Source: Candidatus Bathyarchaeota archaeon (GTDB lineage Archaea; Thermoproteota; Bathyarchaeia; Bathyarchaeales; Bathycorpusculaceae). Taken from it: a stretch of 64,000 bases of DNA. Where the stretch lies: NCBI GenBank assembly GCA_029881805.1, contig JAOULW010000001.1, positions 248,001 through 312,000 on the forward strand. Direction: 5' to 3'. The translations under genes were made by a program, and so were the position numbers. Of the stretch, positions 27,061 to 35,535 are shown piece after piece (the stretch's first letter is position 1; every line of letters begins with the position of its first letter). The notes beneath the pieces are model-generated. The model saw nothing but the letters and a program-made list of their open reading frames with translations, did no database searches and was not told where the DNA came from.

Positions 27061-27381
27061 TCAGTCTCCGTATTTTTTAGTCCCTTTTAGTTCAAATACC
27101 AGCACAGTCGCTGAAGAATCTGTTTTTGGACAATGTAACACTCCTTTTGGAACAACAATACCTTCCATTTTCTTTAGATCGAAATTTTCTTCTTTCGTTT
27201 GTAGAATAAATTCTCCTTCGAAAACCAGAAACACTTCATCACTGTTAGTATGTTTATGCCATACGAACTCGCCTTCGAGTTTTGACATTCTTATTACAGA
27301 GTCGTTAAAAACTGCAACATCAACAGGAGACCAAGGCGTGTCAATTTTTCTTGAAATTTCATTCAAAGATATTTTTCTCAT
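27061..27381 (-). CDS. Cupin-domain protein
   Basis: 106 residues forming one cupin barrel. Motif 1 is WHKHTNSDEVFLVFEGEFIL (two His and a Glu ligand), and motif 2 ends PKGVLHCPKTDSS with the conserved His. ATG 27381 is chosen because GGGTGA precedes it by four bases; TTG 27411 would add ten residues. Substrate unknown. It resembles the cupin at 1676 only in fold. Confidence 0.85.
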   Translation of the reverse strand: MRKISLNEISRKIDTPWSPVDVAVFNDSVIRMSKLEGEFVWHKHTNSDEVFLVFEGEFILQTKEENFDLKKMEGIVVPKGVLHCPKTDSSATVLVFELKGTKKYGD

Positions 27382-27485
27382 TCCGTCACCCAATACTTCA
27401 ATTGCTTCCAAGTCACTTCTAAATGCATGAAGTCTAAAGTTATAAGACTAATGTCGATTTCTCCGTGAATTCCTTCATGCCTTGA

Positions 27486-27581
27486 AAGACTCCGGATCTT
27501 AGATCTCATAGCGTGCACGATGTAAACCATGTTGTAGTCTTATATGAGTTTAAGGCTGTCAGAAATGCGCAAATTCAGTGA
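27486..27581 (+). pseudogene. Possible Nudix-like C-terminal relic
   Basis: A short frame reading KTPDLRSHSVHDVNHVVVLY then EFKAVRNAQIQ, preceded directly by TGA. The TPDLRSHSV arrangement resembles the end of some Nudix hydrolases. Too short and startless for a gene; noted as probable debris. Confidence 0.25.
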
Positions 27582-27647
27582 TGTGCAGTAGACGTATGGG
27601 AAATGTGAACAAAGAGAGCGGAAACATCTGTGCCGTAGTTGGCCCGT

Positions 27648-28502
27648 TCAGTACTCTTCCTTCTTGTCTATCAATCCATCTCTTCGCGCTTTGAACATGG
27701 CAACTTTGAAAACAGCCAGACCTACGAGTATAGTGGCAATCATTGTCGCAACCAAATAAAGCAGGTTCATCTGCACGTCAAAGCTTCCTTGGTGCAGAAA
27801 CGAAAATCTCACGATTCTGAGAAAATACGTTATCGGCAAAGCGTTGGAAATATGTTGTCCCCATTGAGGGAGAAGTTCCGGGAGGAAAACGACGCCTCCG
27901 AACAGGTAGAGTGTTCCGGACACGTATTCATTGAGCATGAACTGAACCTTAGATGTCATTATGTTGATTCCGCAAAGGATGAATCCGATAGCCATGAAGC
28001 AGACTATGCCTAACAGCAAGGTCAAGCTCAGTAGTCCAAAGTCTATGTTCAGCCAGTCGATCTGGATAGGTATGCCTAAGCCATATTGGAACACTGCGAC
28101 TCCAAGTCCAAGAGTCAGCAAAAGCGAAACCGAAGCGTTCATAACACCATTTAGAGCTCTTCCGACAATGTACCATTGAAGTGAACCTGGTGTCAGGTAA
28201 ATATGCTTCAGCACCTCGTAGTGCGCTCTGTCCTCGTGAATGAGCATTGTCATAGTCATCATTATTTGAACCACGTAGATGAAGAAGCTGTTGCCGATAA
28301 ACAGGAACATGAAAAGCTCCGGATTAACAGCTCCTGAGACGACGCTGCCTATCAAGAAAATGAAGCCCACAATGAGCAGGCCTGCAACAGGCTTTATCAA
28401 ATAGTAAATTGCAAAGACCACCGGGTCAGCCCAGTTTGTCTCAACCTTCCAGCCTAGCCAGACAGCTTGTTTTATGGTGCGCAGAATTGTGCCTATTGCC
28501 AC
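27648..28502 (-). CDS. ABC-2 type transporter permease
   Basis: 284 residues with six hydrophobic helices (IKPVAGLLIVGFIFLIGSVV, FLFIGNSFFIYVVQIMMTMT, LLTLGLGVAVFQYGLGIPI and others) and the ABC-2 signature region LNEYVSGTLYLFGGVVFLPE before the last helices. Overlaps the start of the other permease by ten bases. With the ATPase and the second permease it forms an exporter that resembles daunorubicin/multidrug or polysaccharide exporters; substrate unknown. Confidence 0.9.
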   Translation of the reverse strand: MAIGTILRTIKQAVWLGWKVETNWADPVVFAIYYLIKPVAGLLIVGFIFLIGSVVSGAVNPELFMFLFIGNSFFIYVVQIMMTMTMLIHEDRAHYEVLKHIYLTPGSLQWYIVGRALNGVMNASVSLLLTLGLGVAVFQYGLGIPIQIDWLNIDFGLLSLTLLLGIVCFMAIGFILCGINIMTSKVQFMLNEYVSGTLYLFGGVVFLPELLPQWGQHISNALPITYFLRIVRFSFLHQGSFDVQMNLLYLVATMIATILVGLAVFKVAMFKARRDGLIDKKEEY

Positions 28503-29311
28503 CTTAGCGTAAGCCTCCCTTCCTTCTTGCCCAAATTCTCCATGAAATTAAGCGCTAGTCTGGCTAGGGGCAACAAAACTACAATGAAGACCACAAGAGC
28601 GATTATGTTCAACCAGACGTCGCTGATTCCTTGCCCTAAAATTGCCACCTTTCTTATGCCGTCCAGCCCGAATGTTAGAGGAATGAGCGATGACAAAAGC
28701 TGAACCATGTAAGGAACGACTTGACTGGTTGTTGGAAAATAGGTACCGGACAGAAACTGAATTGGCTCCTGAAGCAAGCTGGCAGTGTGCCAAGCCTCTC
28801 GCCCATACAACATGAAGAGCGAAGCAAACATCATTCCCAACGCGTAAAGCGCCCCGATGGTCAAGAAGAAGATGAGCAGCGCGGTCAGAGGCTCATATAT
28901 TGCTATGGGCACTTGAAAAATCAGTATGCCAGCGATGAAAATTGCCACTGCCCTTAGCACGGTGTTCACGAAACCGCCAATAGCCATCCCTAACAGAATT
29001 GCCATTCTCGAAATGGGCGCCACAAGGTACACCTCTAGATTCCCGACTTCTTTTTCCCAGTAGAACTGAGCTGACATACCCCACAACACATTGGCCCAAA
29101 AGGCCATCATGGTTCCACCGATAATTACGAAACCTGCATATTCAGGAGGTGCATTAACCATTTTGTAAAGGAAAACATACGCACTCAAAGTGATGACGGG
29201 TATGACCAATTCTGCCACTAGCCATTCAGGTTCGCGGTAGCCGCCTTTGAGTCTCACCCATAGTCTGGCATATGCTACTTTAAGATTGTGCACCAGTTCC
29301 TCACGTTTCAT
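28493..29311 (-). CDS. ABC-2 type transporter permease
   Basis: About 272 residues and six helices, with PIQFLSGTYFPTTSQVVPYM as the conserved ABC-2 loop and LIPLTFGLDGIRKVAILGQG after it. ATG 29311 overlaps the 3' end of the ATPase gene by eleven bases; a TTG at 29335 would lengthen it. Paired with the neighbouring permease as a heterodimeric membrane channel. Confidence 0.9.
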   Translation of the reverse strand: MKREELVHNLKVAYARLWVRLKGGYREPEWLVAELVIPVITLSAYVFLYKMVNAPPEYAGFVIIGGTMMAFWANVLWGMSAQFYWEKEVGNLEVYLVAPISRMAILLGMAIGGFVNTVLRAVAIFIAGILIFQVPIAIYEPLTALLIFFLTIGALYALGMMFASLFMLYGREAWHTASLLQEPIQFLSGTYFPTTSQVVPYMVQLLSSLIPLTFGLDGIRKVAILGQGISDVWLNIIALVVFIVVLLPLARLALNFMENLGKKEGRLTLRWQ

Positions 29312-30296
29312 GGGCAGCGCCCTCTTCTTGCTCAAAACCGCGTCCTACTAAACTTATGTAAACATCCTCTAGAGTCGGTTCTGCTTTATTCACCGAGAGT
29401 ATTTTGACATTTTGTTCCTCAAGCTTTGACATTATGTTAGAAAAGATTCTTTCCTCAGTGACCATCACCTTAAACGACGTAGTGTCTGTCTGAATGCTTC
29501 GTGTTTGCGAGTACCCTATGACGCCTTTCATGCCTTCTACAAAGCTAAAGTCGGCTTGAACAGAGGAAACTTCAGCCTTGATTATCACGTTTTCCTTAAG
29601 ATTCTGCTTGAGTCTTAACGGGCTGTCACACGCTAAAATTCTTCCGCGGTCAATGATTGCCACTCTATCGCACATTTCGTCTGCTTCCGCCATGTAGTGT
29701 GTTGTCAAGAGGACCGTGCCTTTTTTCTCCCTCTTCGCCCAATCGACAATGTAGCTTCTCATATTCTTGCTGGTAAGCACGTCCAAGCCCAAGGTGGGTT
29801 CATCAAGAAACAGAATCGTTGGATTGTTCAGCAATCCCCTTGCAAGGTTAAGCCTTTGCTTGTAGCCAGTCGAGAGCTTGGACATTCGTGTTTTCGCATA
29901 CTCATCAAACTCTAGGTCGGCCATCAATCGTTTAATCTCTGCCTTAGCAGTCGAGGACGGTAGACCATATAGTTGTGAGAAGAACCACAAGTTCTCGTTT
30001 GCAGAGAGAATTCCATAACCAGGGGTCTCTCCGCCAGAAACAAGGCTGATAACCTGCCTGACCTTATGTGCCTCTTTGGCGACGTTGAACCCTCCTACGT
30101 ACGCTTCGCCACTTGTCGGAAGCAGAAGCGTAGTAAGAATCTTGATTAGCGTCGTCTTGCCAGCGCCGTTTGGACCTAGAAGTCCGAAGATTTCGCCTTC
30201 CTCGATGGTAATTGAGACCTTATCGAGAGCCTTCACTGGTTTATGGTTTCCTTTGAATACGCGGACTACATTCTGGGTTTCAACAGCATGCGGCAT
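29301..30296 (-). CDS. ABC transporter ATP-binding protein (DrrA type)
   Basis: 331 residues. Walker A GLLGPNGAGKTTLIKIL (near residues 40-56), ABC signature LSTGYKQRLNLARGLL, Walker B TILFLDEPTLGLDV, and switch His in VLLTTHYMAEADEMCDRVAI. The extra C-terminal domain (from ENVIIKAEVSSVQADFSF) is typical of DrrA/NodI-like exporters. First gene of the exporter operon; start at ATG 30296. Confidence 0.95.
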   Translation of the reverse strand: MPHAVETQNVVRVFKGNHKPVKALDKVSITIEEGEIFGLLGPNGAGKTTLIKILTTLLLPTSGEAYVGGFNVAKEAHKVRQVISLVSGGETPGYGILSANENLWFFSQLYGLPSSTAKAEIKRLMADLEFDEYAKTRMSKLSTGYKQRLNLARGLLNNPTILFLDEPTLGLDVLTSKNMRSYIVDWAKREKKGTVLLTTHYMAEADEMCDRVAIIDRGRILACDSPLRLKQNLKENVIIKAEVSSVQADFSFVEGMKGVIGYSQTRSIQTDTTSFKVMVTEERIFSNIMSKLEEQNVKILSVNKAEPTLEDVYISLVGRGFEQEEGAAHET

Positions 30297-30753
30297 AAGG
30301 CCACGAGCCGAAACAAGAAACCGCATTGCATACTTAAGAATTTCGTTTGTCGCTCAATCTGAGCAGAAGCATGGGAAGGGTTTGTTGAATTGCAAGGGGC
30401 GTTGCATTTGAACCCTTGCACAGCGGAGAAATCAGTCAGTCTCTCCTTTTTTCTGATGTATAATAGCCTGCGCATAGACTAGAATCGAAATTCCTATGTA
30501 CACGACAACGTGGAAACGCTCACTGCAATTTCTCTTTCTCTTATTCTTTTACAACCGGGTGTTTCGACATTTTGTACAGCGCATATCTATTCATCATGTT
30601 CATTGTTTCGTTGGAGACGTATCAGTAAAGCGCGCGCTATGCTTGCTTGTATGTGTAGGAAACTGCGAAAGCGTAAGCTAGTAGGGCAATGCGAGATAGC
30701 GTGCGTTTGCCATAGTGAATGATGCCGAAAAGTGATGGGATTGTAACTTCAGA
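30297..30753. other. Non-coding interval
   Basis: About 450 bases upstream of the ABC exporter and downstream of the coiled-coil gene. Short overlapping frames on the plus strand (around 30496-30722) have cysteine- and histidine-rich, low-quality translations and no start context. The exporter promoter should be here; I cannot place it with confidence. Confidence 0.45.
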
Positions 30754-31161
30754 CTAGAAGAACCTGCGTTTCTTGTTTTGTTGTTTCTCGTCTTCACTGA
30801 ACCCTTCTTGCGGGGCCGCGACAGGTTCCTCAGGCGCTGCTACGGCTACAATCTCTGCTTCTGCTGGTTCAGGTGTTGCTGATGCCGATTCTGGTTTGAC
30901 TTCCTCTGATGAAATAGGGGTTTCTGCTGCTTGTGAGATTTCTTTTAACTTTTGATCCAGTTCATCTGCTTTGGACTTAAGCTGGGATATTTCCTCTCGC
31001 GTTGTGTTGTTGCTCTTCTTCAGCTCTTCAATCGCAATCTGTTGCTCAAGTGCCTTTACTTTTTCTTCCCACTGTTTTTTTTCCTCGTTCAAAGAACGAG
31101 ACTCTTCCTCTAATCCAGTTCTCACATTTTCTAGTTCGTCAAATTCGCTCAATTTTACCAT
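30754..31161 (-). CDS. Coiled-coil protein with acidic Pro/Ala tail
   Basis: 135 residues from ATG 31161. A long heptad-rich coiled coil covers residues 5-80 (LEEESRSLNEEKKQWEEKVK, ALEQQIAIEELKKSN, LKSKADELDQKLKEI), followed by a Glu/Pro/Ala-rich disordered tail and a basic end KKRRFF. No enzyme domain. The two upstream residues form an AT-rich promoter. Structural or scaffold role is a guess. Confidence 0.75.
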   Translation of the reverse strand: MVKLSEFDELENVRTGLEEESRSLNEEKKQWEEKVKALEQQIAIEELKKSNNTTREEISQLKSKADELDQKLKEISQAAETPISSEEVKPESASATPEPAEAEIVAVAAPEEPVAAPQEGFSEDEKQQNKKRRFF

Positions 31162-31462
31162 CTGAATTTTCAATATAGTTATTAAAATAACAAGTTTATG
31201 AAGAAACAATCTGTATTTGAACTCCAGAGATGCACACACAGAGAGCAAATAATCTTTTCTTGGAAGAATCGCCGCAAAACTAACTTTTTTGTTGTTCTCG
31301 ATGCTCAGGTTTGTGTCATGCTCGACTTGTTTTTTGTGTAAGCTATAACTGCCTATCTGCGTTGCAATTATAAATATTGGCAGAATGAGGATTGACTGCG
31401 CGTTCTAGATGCTGCAAAATCTTTTAAGGTTTAAGCCGTAATATAATGAATCTGTGGTCTAA

Positions 31463-31681
31463 ATGACTGAAAAGGTTGCTTCTTCAGCAAAAGACTTGGC
31501 GATTAGCATTATTGGCCTAATCATAGCCATAATCTTAGCCGTCCTTGCATTGGGAATTGCCAATTGGGGAATCAGTATCTTCGGGATAACTGGAGACATT
31601 CCACAAGCAGCTGCACTGATAGCAGTTGCAATAATAATAGGACCAACAATAGCGGCATTTGCCACCAAGAAATACTTCTAA
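31463..31681 (+). CDS. Small two-helix membrane protein
   Basis: 72 residues: a short polar start, helix SIIGLIIAIILAVLALGIAN, a turn with NWGISIFGITGD, and helix AAALIAVAIIIGPTIAAFA, ending KKYF. TATA-like sequences lie upstream (TTATAAATA at 31368, CTTTTAAGG near 31423), the second about 40 bases before ATG 31463. Function unknown. Confidence 0.65.
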   Translation: MTEKVASSAKDLAISIIGLIIAIILAVLALGIANWGISIFGITGDIPQAAALIAVAIIIGPTIAAFATKKYF

Positions 31682-31844
31682 ATCTCCTTTTTTTCTTTGA
31701 CATTCGCGTTGTAAGATATGTTGCCACATGTCTAGAGTCTGCAACAGTGCATGCTAGTATCTTACAACTCTTGGCAATTGTTGTTTCGATCAACTTCACG
31801 TGTAAAAAATATCAAGATGAGGCAAGTTTGTTTGAATGCTCAGG

Positions 31845-31860
31845 CACCCCCTTAGGGGTG
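31845..31860. terminator. Stem-loop CACCCC-CTTA-GGGGTG
   Basis: Six-base-pair perfect stem with a four-base loop, 160 bases downstream of the small membrane gene and in non-coding DNA. Could be a transcription terminator or part of a small RNA; not followed by a long T tract. Confidence 0.35.
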
Positions 31861-32002
31861 TGCGTGTTCCCTCATTGATTAACTTAATATTTGGGTTCAC
31901 GCCACCGGGCATGCCCTTACTAGGGAATTTAACGGGAATCTATATTTGACTTATGAAAGCAGAATCAATATTTGAAAGCGATTTATTTTATGTTTGGCTG
32001 AG

Positions 32003-32194
32003 ATGATTGATTGGGCGTATGTAGTCTGCGAAAAAGAAACCAATAGACGCTTGTTTAAAGATGATATTGTTCCAACTTTCATTTGTTCCAAAGAATGCTT
32101 GCTCAAATACTTCAAACCTTTAGGCAGAGAGACAACTGTAATTCAAGAAACGTTTGGCGGATCAATAGAACAAAGAGACTATTGGTTTCAGTAG
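32003..32194 (+). CDS. Small Cys-containing protein
   Basis: 63 residues: IDWAYVVCEKETNRRLFKDD, then PTFICSKECLLKYFKPLGRE. The three Cys (VCEK, ICSKEC) could bind a metal. No family recognised. ATG 32003 is taken; TTG 31994 adds three residues. Confidence 0.55.
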   Translation: MIDWAYVVCEKETNRRLFKDDIVPTFICSKECLLKYFKPLGRETTVIQETFGGSIEQRDYWFQ

Positions 32195-32211
32195 CGCATG
32201 CATCAGAAAGT

Positions 32212-32748
32212 TCATGGGGAGCCTTCAGAGGTTTCCTTTTTAATCAACGTTTTTCTGTAGTAGACGAGGAGTATTCCGGAAAGACTGACAAAGAAAATCA
32301 GTGAAAAAGCAATTAAGAGTATCTGCCAAGCATGCCAAAATGGTGCAAGCCACGCCCAGTCATCAATGTATGAACCGCCGCTAAGGAGCAACTGAACGTA
32401 AACATTAGAAAAGTAAGGAACCAAGTGACCTATCCAACAACCAAGAGATATGGAAAGAATGATTGGCTTAAACGCTGAAGTTTCTTTTACATCATGACTA
32501 AGACTATACATGGCGAAGAAGGGCAAAACCACGCCGATAATCAATCCGACCGCGGATAAGCCCCAATTCAGCAACCAAACGTTTCTTGCTGAATAGTGAT
32601 AGAGTATGACAAGCCAATATGAAATACAACTCGTAAATCCAGTTATGATAGAAAGAGCAACTGCAATCAAGAAAAACTTGATACTGAAATCCACGCCACG
32701 ACATCCGATTTCTAGATAATCTCTGAGACTTCTTAAAATTTTGCACAC
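32212..32748 (-). CDS. Multi-pass membrane protein, unknown function
   Basis: 178 residues with four hydrophobic helices: FFLIAVALSIITGFTSCISY, WGLSAVGLIIGVVLPFFAMY, a weaker third, and AWQILLIAFSLIFFVSLSGI. Ends in a charged tail ETSEGSP. It converges with the preceding small gene. No family recognised. Confidence 0.65.
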   Translation of the reverse strand: MCKILRSLRDYLEIGCRGVDFSIKFFLIAVALSIITGFTSCISYWLVILYHYSARNVWLLNWGLSAVGLIIGVVLPFFAMYSLSHDVKETSAFKPIILSISLGCWIGHLVPYFSNVYVQLLLSGGSYIDDWAWLAPFWHAWQILLIAFSLIFFVSLSGILLVYYRKTLIKKETSEGSP

Positions 32749-32798
32749 GCAAATTGTGACTGGTTTTATTCTATCGCGCGCTAGTTTGACGCAAAAGG

Positions 32799-33539
32799 TT
32801 ATTTTTTGAAAGTTATTTCTGAACCTTTTGCTGAGTATTCTCTCTTCTTATATACAGAGGGTGAATATCTCTGTCCACCCTTTCTGACTGTGAGGTACGT
32901 CCGATCTTGTTCCTTAGAGAGGTCAATTGCAATTTGAGTTGTGTGTTCGATTTTTGTTATAAAGTCGACAGGATGAGCGTGCTTTATCAAAAGCCAATAT
33001 GCCAACGTTTCATAAGCATACAAGGCTGGGCAAACATGGCTGAAAAAAGTCTTCACTGCTTCCTGCCCCCAAATTTGCTCCATCATTGATAAACTATAGA
33101 AAACTAATCGTGTGCCAGGTGTTACGAACTCTCTTTCAATTCTTCCAAAGAAATGATGAAATCGGTCTGGGTCCTTTGAACTTGGAACCTTCCTTATCCA
33201 TGAAGGTGCTTGATCATAGAAATCGCTAAACACAAGTTCACCTTGGCCTCCTGCGTCTGTGAAGCAATCCAGAACCAAGAACTTATCCTCCCATCCCTTC
33301 GGCAATTGTTTGATGAGGGGCTGAAAGTGAAATATTATTGCCTGTGGAGGGTAAATGAAATCGAGATAAATTACCGAGTGTCCTTCTTCAATTCCTTGCT
33401 TGATAAATGCGTTCATGAATTCACGCGCAAACGTTCCAGACTCTGCTTCCCACACAACGTTCTCACCGAGAAATAGGCCTCCCTCAATAATCTTGTCAAG
33501 ATCTTGAATTCCTGTCGAATATCTTTTTTCTTTTTCCAT
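32799..33539 (-). CDS. KaiC/RecA-like protein lacking the P-loop
   Basis: 246 residues. The N-terminus follows the KaiC pattern: RYSTGIQDLDKIIEGGLFLG, then the strand-loop that should be the Walker A motif reads NVVWEAESGTFAREFMNAFI, where the normal GxPGxGKT is replaced by AESGTFAR; the catalytic Lys is missing. The rest keeps the family layout (HSVIYLDFIYPPQAIIFHF; LVFYSLSMMEQIWG). It therefore probably senses or binds a partner rather than hydrolysing ATP. A TATA-like CTTTTAATG about 28 bases before ATG 33539 suggests a leaderless mRNA. Divergent from glutamate dehydrogenase. Confidence 0.8.
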   Translation of the reverse strand: MEKEKRYSTGIQDLDKIIEGGLFLGENVVWEAESGTFAREFMNAFIKQGIEEGHSVIYLDFIYPPQAIIFHFQPLIKQLPKGWEDKFLVLDCFTDAGGQGELVFSDFYDQAPSWIRKVPSSKDPDRFHHFFGRIEREFVTPGTRLVFYSLSMMEQIWGQEAVKTFFSHVCPALYAYETLAYWLLIKHAHPVDFITKIEHTTQIAIDLSKEQDRTYLTVRKGGQRYSPSVYKKREYSAKGSEITFKK

Positions 33540-33583
33540 ACACAATCTTAACGTCTCATGCATTAAAAGTATTTTGTCCAGAC

Positions 33584-33603
33584 AATGTACATCAATGTAC
33601 ATT
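33584..33603. promoter_or_regulatory. 20-bp perfect palindrome between kaiC-like and glutamate dehydrogenase genes
   Basis: AATGTACAT-CA-ATGTACATT: 9-bp arms with a 2-base centre, in the only gap between two divergent genes. The same ATGTACAT core recurs at 35465, upstream of the RHH regulator gene. Operator for a dimeric repressor is the simplest reading. Confidence 0.6.
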
Positions 33604-33658
33604 ATGGACATAACGTTTCTATACGTGAACATTACCCAACTATGATGTGGGAAGCAAA

Positions 33659-35428
33659 ATGTTAAGTTTGGTAGAACTATCGACAGACGAATTGAATTTG
33701 TTGAAGTTAATGGCTGACTTCTTTGCTGACAAACCGAAAATCACGGCTGGTCTTGAAAGCTACACCTCTGCACATTACGCCCTAGTCTCAACGTGTTCAG
33801 AACATTTTCGTGTGTCCGAAGAAAGTGCCCGACAATTTCTTGAAGCCCTGAGAGAAAAAGTCAATGCCTGTCAATATTTCCAGATTGAAGTCTCAAATTC
33901 GAATCAGAAACTTCGACTTCTTTCGAAAAGCGAGATAAATATGCTCCGCGTCATGATTGATTATTTCTCAGAAGAGCCCAAAATTGTTGCTCGAGGCTCA
34001 CAGTTCTCAAATATAGAAGAACTTGCAGATGCTTACCATTGGTTCTTTGGGCTCCGTGACCGAGTTGACGGCAACTTGATCGCTAGAGAAACCACAACAG
34101 AACTTATTGAAAAACTGATGAACTCGGTTTCCATTCAGATGGAAACTTTGGCGTCCGTTGTCAAAACGCCAAATCCTTATCAAGCGGCACTTAGACAACT
34201 TGACATTGCTGCAGAGAAGCTTAGCCTTGACCCGGCAATCCATGAATTACTTAGACATCCAATGCGCATTTTTGTGGTAAACATACCTGTCTTGATGGAC
34301 AACGGCAATACTCGTGTATTTACGGGAATCCGTGTTCAATACAACGACGCATTAGGTCCGACCAAGGGTGGCATTAGATATCACCCCGACGTCACTGTCG
34401 ACGAAGTGACAGCCTTGGCAACGTGGATGACGTGGAAAACCGCAGTCGTAGGTCTCCCACTTGGAGGAGGCAAAGGTGGTGTCCGGTGCAACCCAAAAGA
34501 GATGTCTGTCGAGGAACTGGAACGACTGACAAGAAGCTACACTCGTGCCATGAGCAAATTTATTGGACCTTACACAGACATACCTGCACCAGACGTCTAC
34601 ACAGATTCTCGAACTATGGCTTGGATAATGGACGAATACAGCCAAGTCGTCGGCTACAATGCGTTTGGAGTGGTTACTGGAAAACCGATTAACGTCGGAG
34701 GTTCACTAGGTCGGACTGAAGCAACATCGCTTGGTCTAATGTACACTGTGATGAAGGCAGCAGAACATCTGGGCATAGAGCTTAAAAACACAAAAGTAGC
34801 GGTTCAGGGATATGGCAATGTTGGTTACCACTCCGCACGACTATTGCACGAGCTTGGATGCAAAATAATCGCTGTCTCAGACTCGAAGGGTGGAATTTAT
34901 AGCTCTGACGGACTTGAACCAGAAAAAATCCTTGAACACAAGGAAGAGACAGGTTCAGTTGTGGATTATCCAGGGAGCAAGACAATTTCCAATGAACAAT
35001 TGCTCACGCTTCAATGCGATATCTTAGTGCCTGCCGCTTTGGAGAACCAGATTACAAAAGCTAATGCATCAAGCATAAAAGCTAAGATAGTTGCTGAAGG
35101 AGCAAATGGGCCAGTCACCCCCGATGCGGACGAGACATTGTTCAAGAACAGCGTATTCGTCATCCCAGACATTCTCGCCAATGCAGGCGGCGTCACGGTC
35201 AGCTACTTCGAACAAGTTCAGAACCAGATGAACTACTACTGGACCGAAAAAGAAGTGCGCGAGAAACTTAAAACAATAATGGATAAGGCCTTCGATAGTG
35301 TTGTCGCAATATCAGAGAAACATAACATAAACATGCGCACTGCATCATATATGTTGGCAGTGAAAAGAGTGGCTGATGCCATGATGGCGCGCAAAGGAAA
35401 ACCAGCAATACCTCTACCTCAACCGTAA
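33659..35428 (+). CDS. Glutamate/leucine dehydrogenase with duplicated N-terminal extension
   Basis: The C-terminal about 415 residues are a Glu/Leu/Phe/Val dehydrogenase: GIRVQYNDALGPTKGGIRYH, the substrate-binding LPLGGGKGGVRCNPKE with the catalytic Lys, DIPAPDVYTDSRTMAWIMDE, and the nucleotide-binding VAVQGYGNVGYHSARLL. It oxidatively deaminates an amino acid, most likely glutamate. Ordinary enzymes start near HPMRIFVVNIPV; here about 170 residues precede it, containing two related segments (LSTDELNLLKLMADFFADKP and LSKSEINMLRVMIDYFSEEP). ATG 33659 is preceded by GGGA; GTG 33647 also possible. Confidence 0.93.
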   Translation: MLSLVELSTDELNLLKLMADFFADKPKITAGLESYTSAHYALVSTCSEHFRVSEESARQFLEALREKVNACQYFQIEVSNSNQKLRLLSKSEINMLRVMIDYFSEEPKIVARGSQFSNIEELADAYHWFFGLRDRVDGNLIARETTTELIEKLMNSVSIQMETLASVVKTPNPYQAALRQLDIAAEKLSLDPAIHELLRHPMRIFVVNIPVLMDNGNTRVFTGIRVQYNDALGPTKGGIRYHPDVTVDEVTALATWMTWKTAVVGLPLGGGKGGVRCNPKEMSVEELERLTRSYTRAMSKFIGPYTDIPAPDVYTDSRTMAWIMDEYSQVVGYNAFGVVTGKPINVGGSLGRTEATSLGLMYTVMKAAEHLGIELKNTKVAVQGYGNVGYHSARLLHELGCKIIAVSDSKGGIYSSDGLEPEKILEHKEETGSVVDYPGSKTISNEQLLTLQCDILVPAALENQITKANASSIKAKIVAEGANGPVTPDADETLFKNSVFVIPDILANAGGVTVSYFEQVQNQMNYYWTEKEVREKLKTIMDKAFDSVVAISEKHNINMRTASYMLAVKRVADAMMARKGKPAIPLPQP

Positions 35429-35483
35429 TGCCAAATGCCTGACTCCCCTTTTTTTTCACCATCTATGTACATACCATGCCAAT

Positions 35484-35505
35484 TATGTTCAAATATATGA
35501 ACATA
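35484..35505. promoter_or_regulatory. Inverted repeat TATGTTCA-N6-TGAACATA in promoter of the RHH regulator
   Basis: Perfect 8-bp arms around AATATA, overlapping an AT-rich TATA-like region (ATATTTATAAG, to 35513), with the start codon 31-40 bases further on. Nearby is a second ATGTACAT half-type site at 35465-35472. Candidate autoregulatory site for the RHH protein. Confidence 0.6.
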
Positions 35506-35535
35506 TTTATAAGAAGCTGTTGAAGTGCTGTACTT

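Noticed and set aside
30496-30722. Two overlapping plus-strand frames
   Set aside because: Both have Cys/His/Leu-rich random-like translations; neither has start context or homology.
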